NCBI GenBank assembly: GCA_016200725.1
Contig: JACQEE010000310.1
Location: forward strand, 1 to 7,058
Direction of reading: 5' to 3'
Source of the DNA: Chloroflexota bacterium
GTDB lineage: Bacteria > Chloroflexota > Dehalococcoidia > SHYB01
Length of the DNA: 7,058 bases
The position numbers and the translations under genes are program-made. The notes under the pieces are model-generated. The model made no database searches. It was not told the DNA's origin and saw only the letters and a program-made list of their open reading frames with translations. Of this stretch, positions 1 to 5,580 are shown piece by piece. Every line of letters starts with the position of its first letter. Within the stretch, counting starts at the first letter, position 1.

Positions 1-1297
1 TCCCCTGGCCATCTACAGCCACGCCATAAGGGAAGATAAACTTGCCGTCGGTGGAGCCTGCGCTTCCCCACTGGTCGAGGTACGCGCCGTCGCCAGTGAA
101 CTTCACGATGCGGGCGTTGTCACGGTCGGCGACGTAAACCTGCCTGTGGAAATCCACGGCCACGCCAAAGGGGTTCTTGAACTGGCCAATGCCGGAGCCT
201 TCGCCTCCCCACGCAGTAAGGAATACGCCGCTGCTGCTGAACTTCTTGATGCTGTGATCTTTACGGTCAGATACGTAGACGTTCCCCTCGCCGTCTACGC
301 CCATCCCCGACGGGGAGACGAACTGACTCCTTTCGGAGAGGTCGCGACCCCACTTGACGAGGAACTTACCGGTGCTGCTGAACTTCTCGACACGATTGTT
401 CCCACGGTCGACAACGTAGACGTTTCCTTGGCCGTCCACTGCCACGCCATAGGGATTCCGGAACTGGCTATCACCGGAGCCCACTTCTCCCCATTGAGTG
501 AGGAAGGCGCCACAGCTGGTGAACTTCTCGATGCGGGCAAGTTCCGAATCGACGACGTAGACGTTTCCCTGGCCATCCACACCCACTCCCAAGGGGTTCT
601 GGAACTGGCCGTCACCAAAGCCTTCGCTTCCCCATGTGGCGAGAAAGTCGCCGGTGTTGGTGAACTTCCGGATGCGGTGGGCGCCAGAGTCGGCGGCGTA
701 GACGTTCCCCTGGCCATCCACCGCCACGCCTGCAAGGTTCTTGAACTGACCGTTTTCCGAGCCTGCGCTTCCCCACTTACCGAGGAAGACGCCGCTGGCG
801 CTGAACTTCTGGATGCGGTAGTTGCCGGCATCGGCGGCGTAGACGTTCCCCTCGCTATCCACGGCCAAGCCCGAAAGGGTCTCGAACTGACCGTTGTTGG
901 AGCCTTCGCTCCCCCATTGAGTAAGGAAAGCCCCGCTGCCGGAAAACTTCTGGATGCGGTAGTTGCCGGCATCGGCGACGTAAACCTGCCCATAGACATC
1001 CACAGCCATGGCGAATGGGATCCTGAACTGGCCGGCATCGGAGCCCGCGCTTCCCCACTTGGCGAGGAAGACTCCGGTGCTGGTGAACTTCTGAATCGTA
1101 GCGTTCTCGGCATCGGAGACGTAAACGTTCCCCTGGTCATCCACGGCCACGCCAAGAGGGGAGAGGAACTGGCCGGCGCCTAAGGTAGCGCCCCACCTCA
1201 AGAGAAACACTGGCGGCGCCACTGCGACCGGCGGTCCGGTGGGCGTCGCGGTGGGCGTTGAAGTAGGTTCCGGCGTCCCCGTCGGGGTCGGCCCCAT
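1..1297 (-). CDS. NHL-repeat beta-propeller protein, exported (partial, runs off left edge)
   Basis: The minus-strand frame is open from the upstream region to the left edge, with no stop in the window. The first in-frame ATG is at 1297-1295, giving 432 codons. The protein opens with a Pro/Thr linker (PTPTGTPEPTSTPTATPTG) and continues as tandem NHL-type repeats of the form VDGQGNVYVAD..N.RI.KF...G.FL..WGS.GS..GQF..P.GVA. The Val-Asp that opens each core recurs nine times at exactly 47 residues. NHL repeats are known to fold as beta-propeller blades that bind proteins, RNA or ligands; here an extracellular or envelope role is inferred. No enzymatic motif is visible. The ATG at 1297 has no Shine-Dalgarno site and no signal peptide, but a good signal peptide lies just upstream in another frame (1298-1347), so the true start is probably 1347 with an indel between. 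The C-terminus lies outside the window. The fold is secure; the start and the function are not. Confidence 0.85.
   Translation of the reverse strand, partial: MGPTPTGTPEPTSTPTATPTGPPVAVAPPVFLLRWGATLGAGQFLSPLGVAVDDQGNVYVSDAENATIQKFTSTGVFLAKWGSAGSDAGQFRIPFAMAVDVYGQVYVADAGNYRIQKFSGSGAFLTQWGSEGSNNGQFETLSGLAVDSEGNVYAADAGNYRIQKFSASGVFLGKWGSAGSENGQFKNLAGVAVDGQGNVYAADSGAHRIRKFTNTGDFLATWGSEGFGDGQFQNPLGVGVDGQGNVYVVDSELARIEKFTSCGAFLTQWGEVGSGDSQFRNPYGVAVDGQGNVYVVDRGNNRVEKFSSTGKFLVKWGRDLSERSQFVSPSGMGVDGEGNVYVSDRKDHSIKKFSSSGVFLTAWGGEGSGIGQFKNPFGVAVDFHRQVYVADRDNARIVKFTGDGAYLDQWGSAGSTDGKFIFPYGVAVDGQG
2..1160 (-). repeat. Tandem 141-bp coding repeats (47-residue NHL units)
   Basis: The Val codon of the repeat core Val-Asp lies with its lowest plus coordinate at 1142, 1001, 860, 719, 578, 437, 296, 155 and 14, a spacing of exactly 141 bp every time. 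No indel separates any of the nine units visible. Units have diverged in sequence but share codon-level blocks for GNVY, KF and FL..WG. The unit whose core starts near 296 is followed by the most divergent linker (RDLSERSQFVSPSGMG). A half unit (FLLRWGATLGAGQFLSPLG) precedes the first full core and could supply the closing strand of the propeller. Confidence 0.9.
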
Positions 1298-1347
1298 CGG
1301 GCACAGACCAGTCCGATTGCAACCACCGGCAGCCAGGTTCGTTTCAT
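1298..1347 (-). other. Out-of-frame signal peptide of the NHL protein (apparent frameshift)
   Basis: An ATG at 1347-1345 encodes MKRTWLPVVAIGLVCA, which has a basic start, a hydrophobic core and a possible VCA or Cys cleavage site: a classic secretion signal. Continuing in that frame gives an Arg-rich run that stops at 1198. The neighbouring frame gives the Pro/Thr linker and propeller instead. One extra base in the minus-strand CCC (1299-1301) or GGGG (1292-1295) run would join the two. Cys15 could be lipidated, but the residue before it is Val rather than Gly/Ala/Ser, so the lipobox is poor and a plain Sec signal is equally likely. The cause could be a sequencing indel or a real inactivating mutation. 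Confidence 0.6.
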
Positions 1348-1447
1348 GTGGCGTCTCTGAAGCGGATCTTGGTCGTGCACGGTCCAACGTTCGAAATACG
1401 GCCGCTGTGCGCGTCCTGGTCGCCGCGATTACTGATCCGCGGGAAAC

Positions 1448-1476
1448 ACTATCTACTCAAGCAATTATCCCGTCAA
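1448..1476 (-). promoter_or_regulatory. Candidate sigma-70-type promoter of the NHL gene
   Basis: On the minus strand, TTGACG (1476-1471) is followed after exactly 17 bp by GATAGT (1453-1448), matching the housekeeping consensus at 5 of 6 and 4 of 6 positions. Transcription would start near 1441, about 95 nt before the ATG at 1347. This fits the signal-peptide start better than an isolated start at 1297. The surrounding stretch is visibly more AT-rich than the genes. Confidence 0.45.
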
Positions 1477-1485
1477 GGCGTGACG

Positions 1486-1550
1486 TCAGTAGATGCCCGC
1501 ATAGCCGTAGATACCCCTTCAGGAAGTGAACTCAGTAGATGTTCGCATAG
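1486..1550 (+). repeat. 19-bp direct repeat pair upstream of the NHL promoter
   Basis: TCAGTAGATGCCCGCATAG (1486-1504) and TCAGTAGATGTTCGCATAG (1532-1550) match at 17 of 19 positions and are 46 bp apart start to start. A weaker partial copy (CCGTAGATACCC, 1505-1516) lies between them. AGTAGAT also occurs on the opposite strand at 1458-1452, overlapping the -10 side of the candidate promoter. The position just upstream of the -35 suggests regulator-binding sites, but a remnant of duplication is also possible. Confidence 0.5.
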
Positions 1551-1582
1551 AAGGTCGGGCTCGCAGCAATTTCGACTCGCGT

Positions 1583-2044
1583 TCAGCCATCGCCCTTGTA
1601 ATACTTCCGAAAGCCTCTGGCGGGCGATCCAAACCCGAGACGCTCATAGAACTTGTGCGCCTCTTGCCGCAGCGCATGACTCTGCAACTGCATCTTGTAA
1701 CAGCCCTGACGCTTCGCCTCGTTCTCCGCCCACTCCATCAGCGCCCGCCCGTACCCCTTGCCGCGCACCGACTCCTCGACCACCACATTCTCCACCTCCG
1801 ACCACGGTGCGCCGCCGTGGCTCAGGTTCGGCACGATGATCAGCGCCAGCGTCCCGACGACGCGCCCACCGTCCTCGAGCACGACGAGTTGCTGCTGCCT
1901 GTCCACCTGGATGCGCTTGAACGCCGGCAACAGCGACCGCCATTGGCCGGGAGGCGTCGCGCCGCCGTGCAGCGCCAACTGCTCGTACAGTTCGAGGATG
2001 CGCGGCAGGTCGCGCTCCTCCGCGCGGCGAATCGACAACGCCAT
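1583..2044 (-). CDS. GNAT family N-acetyltransferase
   Basis: This 153-residue protein has the length and layout of a single-domain GNAT acetyltransferase, which moves an acetyl group from acetyl-CoA to an amine. The N-terminal segment (SIRRAEERDLPRILELYEQL, residues 4-23) is the usual first strand and helix. Residues 53-71 (LVVLEDGGRVVGTLALIIV) form the central hairpin. ENVVVEESVRGKGYGRALM (85-103) is motif A with the R-G-K-G-Y-G pyrophosphate-binding loop at 94-99. FYERLGF (132-138) is the C-terminal motif B signature. The start at 2044 is well supported by GGAGGG ending 4 nt before the ATG. The acceptor cannot be predicted: resistance, protein-tail and small-molecule acetylation are all possible. 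It points away from the CoA-transferase genes and is probably unrelated to them. Confidence 0.93.
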   Translation of the reverse strand: MALSIRRAEERDLPRILELYEQLALHGGATPPGQWRSLLPAFKRIQVDRQQQLVVLEDGGRVVGTLALIIVPNLSHGGAPWSEVENVVVEESVRGKGYGRALMEWAENEAKRQGCYKMQLQSHALRQEAHKFYERLGFGSPARGFRKYYKGDG

Positions 2045-2048
2045 GACG

Positions 2049-2054
2049 CCCTCC
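2049..2054 (-). promoter_or_regulatory. Shine-Dalgarno site of the GNAT gene
   Basis: GGAGGG on the minus strand ends 4 nt before the ATG at 2044-2042, fixing the start and excluding longer in-frame alternatives. Confidence 0.8.
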
Positions 2055-2070
2055 GAAAGACTCGGCCATC

Positions 2071-2099
2071 ACGGTAGGTCGCTCCCTCCATCCGGCCAA
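2071..2099 (-). promoter_or_regulatory. Weak candidate promoter of the GNAT gene
   Basis: On the minus strand TTGGCC (2099-2094) is followed after 17 bp by TACCGT (2076-2071). The spacing is ideal and the -35 is acceptable, but the -10 matches consensus at only three positions. The place, about 27 nt from the GNAT start, is right. GC-rich sequence makes such chance matches common. Confidence 0.3.
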
Positions 2100-2116
2100 G
2101 AGTGACAGCACACTGT

Positions 2117-2145
2117 TTGACCCATCGGTAGGACGGCGCTATGCT
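2117..2145 (+). promoter_or_regulatory. Sigma-70-type promoter of the CoA-transferase pair (twin copy 1)
   Basis: TTGACC (2117-2122), 17 bp, TATGCT (2140-2145). The 17-bp block GCTATGCTCCCGCCACC (2138-2154) and the -35 are identical to those upstream of the lactonase gene at 4623-4660, while most of the spacer differs. Shared hexamers with the same spacing in front of two same-strand genes make a chance match unlikely. Confidence 0.7.
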
Positions 2146-2204
2146 CCCGCCACCCGCGCACTCGTTGCGCACCGAACACCGCCTCGCTACGCGCGCAAAA
2201 CCAG

Positions 2205-3398
2205 ATGAACAACGCTCGTGCCCTCTCGCATCTGAAAGTTGTCGAACTCAGCGGTCGCATCGCGGTAGCCTTCTGCACCAAGGTGCTCGCCGACTTCGGC
2301 GCCGAGGTCATCAAGGTCGAGCCTCGAGTCGCCGGAGCCCCGGAGCGTCGTCTGGGGCCATTCAAGGACAACCGCACATCGGCGAACGGCGGCGGGCTGC
2401 ACCTCTTCCTGAACACGAACAAGAAAAGCGTCACTCTCGACCCGGCTACCGAGACAGGCGCCCGCATCCTGAAGCGGCTCCTCGGCGACGCCGACGCCTT
2501 CGTCGAGGGGACCGCGCCCGGAAGCCTCGCGCCCTGGGGACTGGACGCCCAGGCCTTGGAGGCTGCCCTGCCGCACCTGCTCGTTACGTCGATCAGCGAC
2601 TTCGGCCAGAGCGGTCCTTACCGCGACTATCAGGCCTCCGACCTCGTCCACTGGGCGATGTCCTGCATGCTGGTGAGTTCGGGCCTGCCCGACCGCGAGC
2701 CGGTCCGCGTCGGCGACGACCTGAGCGAATACGTCGCCGGGCTCCACGCCTGCGCCACGACCATCTGCTGCCTGTTTGGCCGGCATGCTTTGCACGGCCA
2801 GTCCGTCGACCTCTCCGTCCTGGAGTCGTTCATCACCATGATGCCCTCGAACGCGCTCATGTACGCCTACCACAAGACCCTCGCCCCGCGCTCAGGCAAT
2901 CGCTTCCCGATAAGCATCGTCGAGTGCAAGGACGGCTACGTTGGCTTCTACCCCCAACTGCAGCACCAGTGGGAGTCGTTTGCCGTGCTCGTCGGCAGGC
3001 CTGAGTTAACAGAAGACGCGAGGTTCGCCATGCCGGCCGCTCGGCTGCAGCACGCCACAGAGGCTATGGCACTGATCCGTCCGTGGTTCAAGAAACACAC
3101 CTGCGAACAAGCAGTCCGAACGGGGCAAGAACTGCGCGTCCCAATCATCAAAGTCGCCAGCGCTCGAGACATGGTCGAGAACCCGCAGTTCCACGCTCGC
3201 CAGTTCTTCGCCGACATCGGCACCGAAGAGACCGGAGAGGTCATGGCGCCCGGGCGCCCCTTTGCTCTGGACCAGACGCCGTGGCAACTCGCGGCCCCCG
3301 CCCCTGTCCTCGGCCAACACAACCTCGAGGTCTACTGCAACCGGCTCGGCTTCTCGAAGGTCGATCTCACCGCGCTCTCCGAGCAGGGTGTCGTGTAA
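2205..3398 (+). CDS. CaiB/BaiF class III CoA-transferase family protein, catalytic Asp replaced by Glu
   Basis: A 397-residue protein of normal length for class III CoA-transferases, which move CoA between carboxylic acids through an aspartyl-CoA intermediate. Family marks are the N-terminal Rossmann segment with VLADFGAEVIKVEP (27-40), NKKSVTLDP (72-80), the small-domain entry DFGQSGPYRDYQASD (132-146), GQSVDLSVLE (198-207) and a C-terminal P..G.HN tail. In relatives the block after PVRVG reads roughly ..xD..AG, with Asp forming the acyl anhydride and CoA ester. Here it reads DDLSEYVAGLHA, putting Glu175 (codon 2727-2729) in that position. The neighbouring gene keeps Asp. The stop overlaps the next start (TAATG), implying translational coupling. 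The ATG lacks a Shine-Dalgarno site but fits the family N-terminus. It may be a structural or regulatory subunit, an active Glu variant, or have Asp171/172 acting instead. Substrate unknown. Confidence 0.92.
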   Translation: MNNARALSHLKVVELSGRIAVAFCTKVLADFGAEVIKVEPRVAGAPERRLGPFKDNRTSANGGGLHLFLNTNKKSVTLDPATETGARILKRLLGDADAFVEGTAPGSLAPWGLDAQALEAALPHLLVTSISDFGQSGPYRDYQASDLVHWAMSCMLVSSGLPDREPVRVGDDLSEYVAGLHACATTICCLFGRHALHGQSVDLSVLESFITMMPSNALMYAYHKTLAPRSGNRFPISIVECKDGYVGFYPQLQHQWESFAVLVGRPELTEDARFAMPAARLQHATEAMALIRPWFKKHTCEQAVRTGQELRVPIIKVASARDMVENPQFHARQFFADIGTEETGEVMAPGRPFALDQTPWQLAAPAPVLGQHNLEVYCNRLGFSKVDLTALSEQGVV

Positions 3399-4618
3399 TG
3401 GCCATGCCCCTCACCGGCATCCGCGTCTGCGATCTCACCCACTTCTGGGCAGGCCCGTTCGCCACCGAATACCTCGCCCACTTCGGGGCCGAGGTCATCA
3501 AGGTCGAGCCTCCGGGGCGCGGCGATAGCCAGCGCTCCGGCGGACACGGCCACGACAACTTCTGGGAATGGATGCCGCTCTTCAACGGCACGAACGTGAA
3601 CAAGAGAGGCTGCACATTAGACCTGGCGACTCCCGATGGAGCAGCGCTGCTCGACCAAATCATCGCCGTGAGCGACGTCGTCGCCATTAACCTGAGCGCG
3701 CGGGCGGCACGGAATCTCGGAGTCACCTACTCGCGCATTCGAAGGGTCAACCCCAGCGTGATCATGCTCTCTATGCTCGGCTTCGGCGAGGGCGGCCCGT
3801 GGGAGCAGTACGTCGGGTTCGGGCCGCAGTTCGAGCAGGCCGCCGGGATCACCTACATCAGCGGCTACCCCGACACCGAGCCCATCGGGCACGCGGCCAT
3901 GCCTGACCCCATCGCCGGCATGTTCGGCGCTATCGCCGTCGTGACAGCGCTCGAGCATCGGCGTCGCACGGGGCAGGGGCAGCGCATCGATCTGTCGACC
4001 ACCGAGGGTGTCGCGCTGGTCAACGCAGGCACGGTGCTTGAGTACACCATGAGCGGCCAAGTCAGGGAGCGGCACGCCAACAAGCATCTCGCCTCCTCGC
4101 CGCACGGAGCATTCCGCTGCCAAGGCAACGATTCGTGGCTCGCCATCGCCGTGCAGAACGACGATCAATTCCGAGCGCTCTGTGAAACGATCGGCCATCC
4201 CGAATTGATCAGCGATCCGCGCTTCGCGGATCTCCTCAGCCGCTCGAATAACGAAGCCACCCTGCGCGAGCCGATCGAGGCGTGGACCCGTCTCCACGAT
4301 GCCCACGACGCCATGACGGTCCTGCAGCGGCGCGGGGTGCCCGCCGGCGCTACGATCAACCACGCCACGATCGTCGACGACCCGCAGTTGAAGCACCGCG
4401 AGTTCCTCTGGTGGATCGATCGCCCGGTCAACGGCGGCAAGTATCCCTACTACGGTTTCCCCGCTCACCTCTCGAAGACGCCCGTCCGACCCTGGAAACC
4501 CGCGCCCACCCTTGGCGAGGACAACGGGTATGTGTTCAGCGAGATGCTTTCACTGAATCGAGAGGCAATGCAGAGTCTCGAGCAACGAGGGATCGTTTCG
4601 CAGAAGATGAACGTTTGA
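3398..4618 (+). CDS. CaiB/BaiF class III CoA-transferase family protein, catalytic Asp intact
   Basis: A 406-residue class III CoA-transferase family protein (formyl-CoA/carnitine/succinyl-CoA transferase and 2-methylacyl-CoA racemase relatives). The start is the ATG sharing its A with the TAA of the gene before it; the open frame continues upstream to 3083, but that part overlaps the neighbour and is not family-like. The N-terminus is canonical: GIRVCDLTHFWAGPFATEYL (7-26) then HFGAEVIKVEPPGRGD (28-43). It also has NKRGCTLDLATPDG (68-81), GFGEGGPWEQYVGFG (128-142) and the RTGQGQRIDLS loop (190-200). The active-site block MPDPIAGMFGA (168-178) carries the expected nucleophilic Asp170 (codon 3905-3907). 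Tandem class III genes are known to encode two-subunit enzymes such as benzylsuccinate CoA-transferase BbsEF and malate CoA-transferase SmtAB, so a heteromer with the preceding product is likely. Donor and acceptor acids cannot be predicted. Confidence 0.95.
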   Translation: MAMPLTGIRVCDLTHFWAGPFATEYLAHFGAEVIKVEPPGRGDSQRSGGHGHDNFWEWMPLFNGTNVNKRGCTLDLATPDGAALLDQIIAVSDVVAINLSARAARNLGVTYSRIRRVNPSVIMLSMLGFGEGGPWEQYVGFGPQFEQAAGITYISGYPDTEPIGHAAMPDPIAGMFGAIAVVTALEHRRRTGQGQRIDLSTTEGVALVNAGTVLEYTMSGQVRERHANKHLASSPHGAFRCQGNDSWLAIAVQNDDQFRALCETIGHPELISDPRFADLLSRSNNEATLREPIEAWTRLHDAHDAMTVLQRRGVPAGATINHATIVDDPQLKHREFLWWIDRPVNGGKYPYYGFPAHLSKTPVRPWKPAPTLGEDNGYVFSEMLSLNREAMQSLEQRGIVSQKMNV

Positions 4619-4622
4619 AGGT

Positions 4623-4651
4623 TTGACCGACCTTTCCCCTGTTGCTATGCT
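4623..4651 (+). promoter_or_regulatory. Sigma-70-type promoter of the lactonase gene (twin copy 2)
   Basis: TTGACC (4623-4628), 17 bp, TATGCT (4646-4651), followed by CCCGCCACC. It begins 4 bp after the stop of the upstream CoA-transferase gene, so the lactonase can be transcribed on its own as well as by read-through. The hexamers, spacing and downstream block are the same as at 2117-2154. Confidence 0.7.
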
Positions 4652-4671
4652 CCCGCCACCTTCGCGCACCT

Positions 4672-4676
4672 GGAGG
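4672..4676 (+). promoter_or_regulatory. Shine-Dalgarno site of the lactonase gene
   Basis: GGAGG lies 5 nt before the ATG at 4682, a standard spacing that fixes the start. Confidence 0.8.
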
Positions 4677-4681
4677 CGTCC

Positions 4682-5575
4682 ATGACTGTCATCGAACGCG
4701 CCGACGCTGCCCTCGACCACATCGCCGGGCCTGACCTCAAGTACGAGAAATTGGCAGACGGTTTCATGTTCACCGAAGGGCCTGTCTGGGTGCGCCAGGG
4801 CGGCTACCTGCTCTTCAGCGACATCCCGGCTGGTCGCATCCACAAGTGGTCGCCGAAGGAAGGCGCCTCCGTCTACCGCGAGCCCTCGTTCAAGTCGAAC
4901 GGCCTCACCCTCGACCGCCAGGGACGCCTCATCGCCTGCGAGCACGTCGGGCGACGCGTCTCGCGGACGGAGGCCGATGGCAAAGTCGTAGCCATCGCCC
5001 GCGGCATCGACGGCAATCGCCTCAACAGCCCCAACGACGTGGTAAGCAAGTCTGACGGCGCCACCTACTTCAGCGACCCCGATTTCGGCCTGCGTAACGA
5101 CCGCATCGGCGCGCAGGCCCCCAAGGAATTCGACTTCAACGGCGTCTGGCGCGCGGGCACCGACGGTCAGTTGACACCCGTGGCGAAAGACTTCTCGGGG
5201 CCGAACGGCCTCGCCTTCTCGCCAGACGAGTCGGTGCTCTACGTCGACGACACGATGAAAGGTCACATTCGCGCCTTCGACGTGAAGAAGGATGGCATGC
5301 TGGAGAATGGCCGTGTCTTCGCGCAACTCACCGGCGATGGCCCCGGCGCGCCCGACGGCATGAAGATCGATGTGGAAGGGAACGTTTACTGCACCGGCCC
5401 GGGCTGCATCCACATCTACACGAGCAAGGGGAAGTTCCTCGGGCGCCTCAAACTCGGCCACATCGCCAACATCGGCTGGGGCGACGACGACTGGCGCACG
5501 CTATACCTCGCCAGCCTCACCGCGATCTGCCGCATCCGCCTGAAGATACCGGGGATACCGGTGGGAGCGAAGTAG
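4682..5575 (+). CDS. SMP-30/gluconolactonase/LRE family protein (probable lactonase)
   Basis: A 297-residue six-bladed propeller of the SMP-30/gluconolactonase/LRE-like family. Family members hydrolyse sugar or other lactones with one divalent metal ion. The expected landmarks appear in order: FTEGPVWV (30-37, metal ligand Glu32), SNGLTLDRQGRLIACEH (72-88), NSPNDVV (115-121, active-site Asn118), TYFSDPDFGL (128-137), FSGPNGLAFSPDESVLYVDD (171-190, metal ligand Asn175) and GAPDGMKIDVEGNVYCTGP (222-240, metal ligand Asp225). All metal-site residues known for SMP-30 and gluconolactonase have counterparts. There is no signal peptide, so a cytoplasmic location is likely. A good Shine-Dalgarno site and its own promoter precede it. 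The promoter twin links it in regulation with the CoA-transferase genes, and it converges with the minus-strand fusion gene. The lactone substrate is unknown; the family assignment is firm. Confidence 0.93.
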   Translation: MTVIERADAALDHIAGPDLKYEKLADGFMFTEGPVWVRQGGYLLFSDIPAGRIHKWSPKEGASVYREPSFKSNGLTLDRQGRLIACEHVGRRVSRTEADGKVVAIARGIDGNRLNSPNDVVSKSDGATYFSDPDFGLRNDRIGAQAPKEFDFNGVWRAGTDGQLTPVAKDFSGPNGLAFSPDESVLYVDDTMKGHIRAFDVKKDGMLENGRVFAQLTGDGPGAPDGMKIDVEGNVYCTGPGCIHIYTSKGKFLGRLKLGHIANIGWGDDDWRTLYLASLTAICRIRLKIPGIPVGAK

Positions 5576-5580
5576 GCCTA
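5573..5580. other. Convergent stop codons in an 8-bp palindrome
   Basis: TAGGCCTA holds the lactonase TAG on the plus strand (5573-5575) and the fusion gene TAG on the minus strand (5580-5578), leaving only two bases between the genes. There is no room for an intergenic terminator, so opposing transcripts probably overlap. Confidence 0.8.

Larger units (their letters stand above)
1348..1582. other. Intergenic region between the NHL and GNAT genes
   Basis: This 235-bp gap follows the GNAT stop and precedes the NHL start, with both genes on the minus strand. It holds the candidate NHL promoter and the AGTAGAT repeats. I see no convincing coding frame in it and no clear GC-rich hairpin with a U-tract that would terminate the GNAT transcript. 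Confidence 0.6.
2045..2204. other. Divergent intergenic region, GNAT / CoA-transferase
   Basis: This 160-bp gap separates two diverging genes. It contains the GNAT ribosome-binding site and weak promoter on the minus strand and the strong promoter of the CoA-transferase pair on the plus strand (2117-2145). The plus-strand leader of roughly 50 nt has no Shine-Dalgarno site before the ATG at 2205. Confidence 0.6.

Noticed and set aside
295..1155. A 286-codon minus-strand open frame rich in Ser, Arg and Pro
   Set aside because: It is another frame of the same 141-bp repeats and gives low-complexity sequence, whereas the overlapping minus-strand frame gives clear NHL units.
146..1183. A 345-codon open frame on the plus strand with its own internal repeat pattern
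   Set aside because: It is exactly codon-aligned antisense to the NHL repeats; the period comes from the propeller on the other strand, and high GC keeps antisense stops rare. The minus-strand translation gives a recognised fold.
3083..3397. Upstream extension of the second CoA-transferase frame
   Set aside because: It overlaps the end of the first CoA-transferase gene and is Arg/Pro-rich shadow sequence. Family homology starts right after the ATG at 3398.
3617..5461. Long antisense open frames of 283 and 303 codons under the second CoA-transferase and the lactonase
   Set aside because: They lie opposite genes with complete family motifs, show no recognisable motif themselves and are expected in GC-rich coding DNA.
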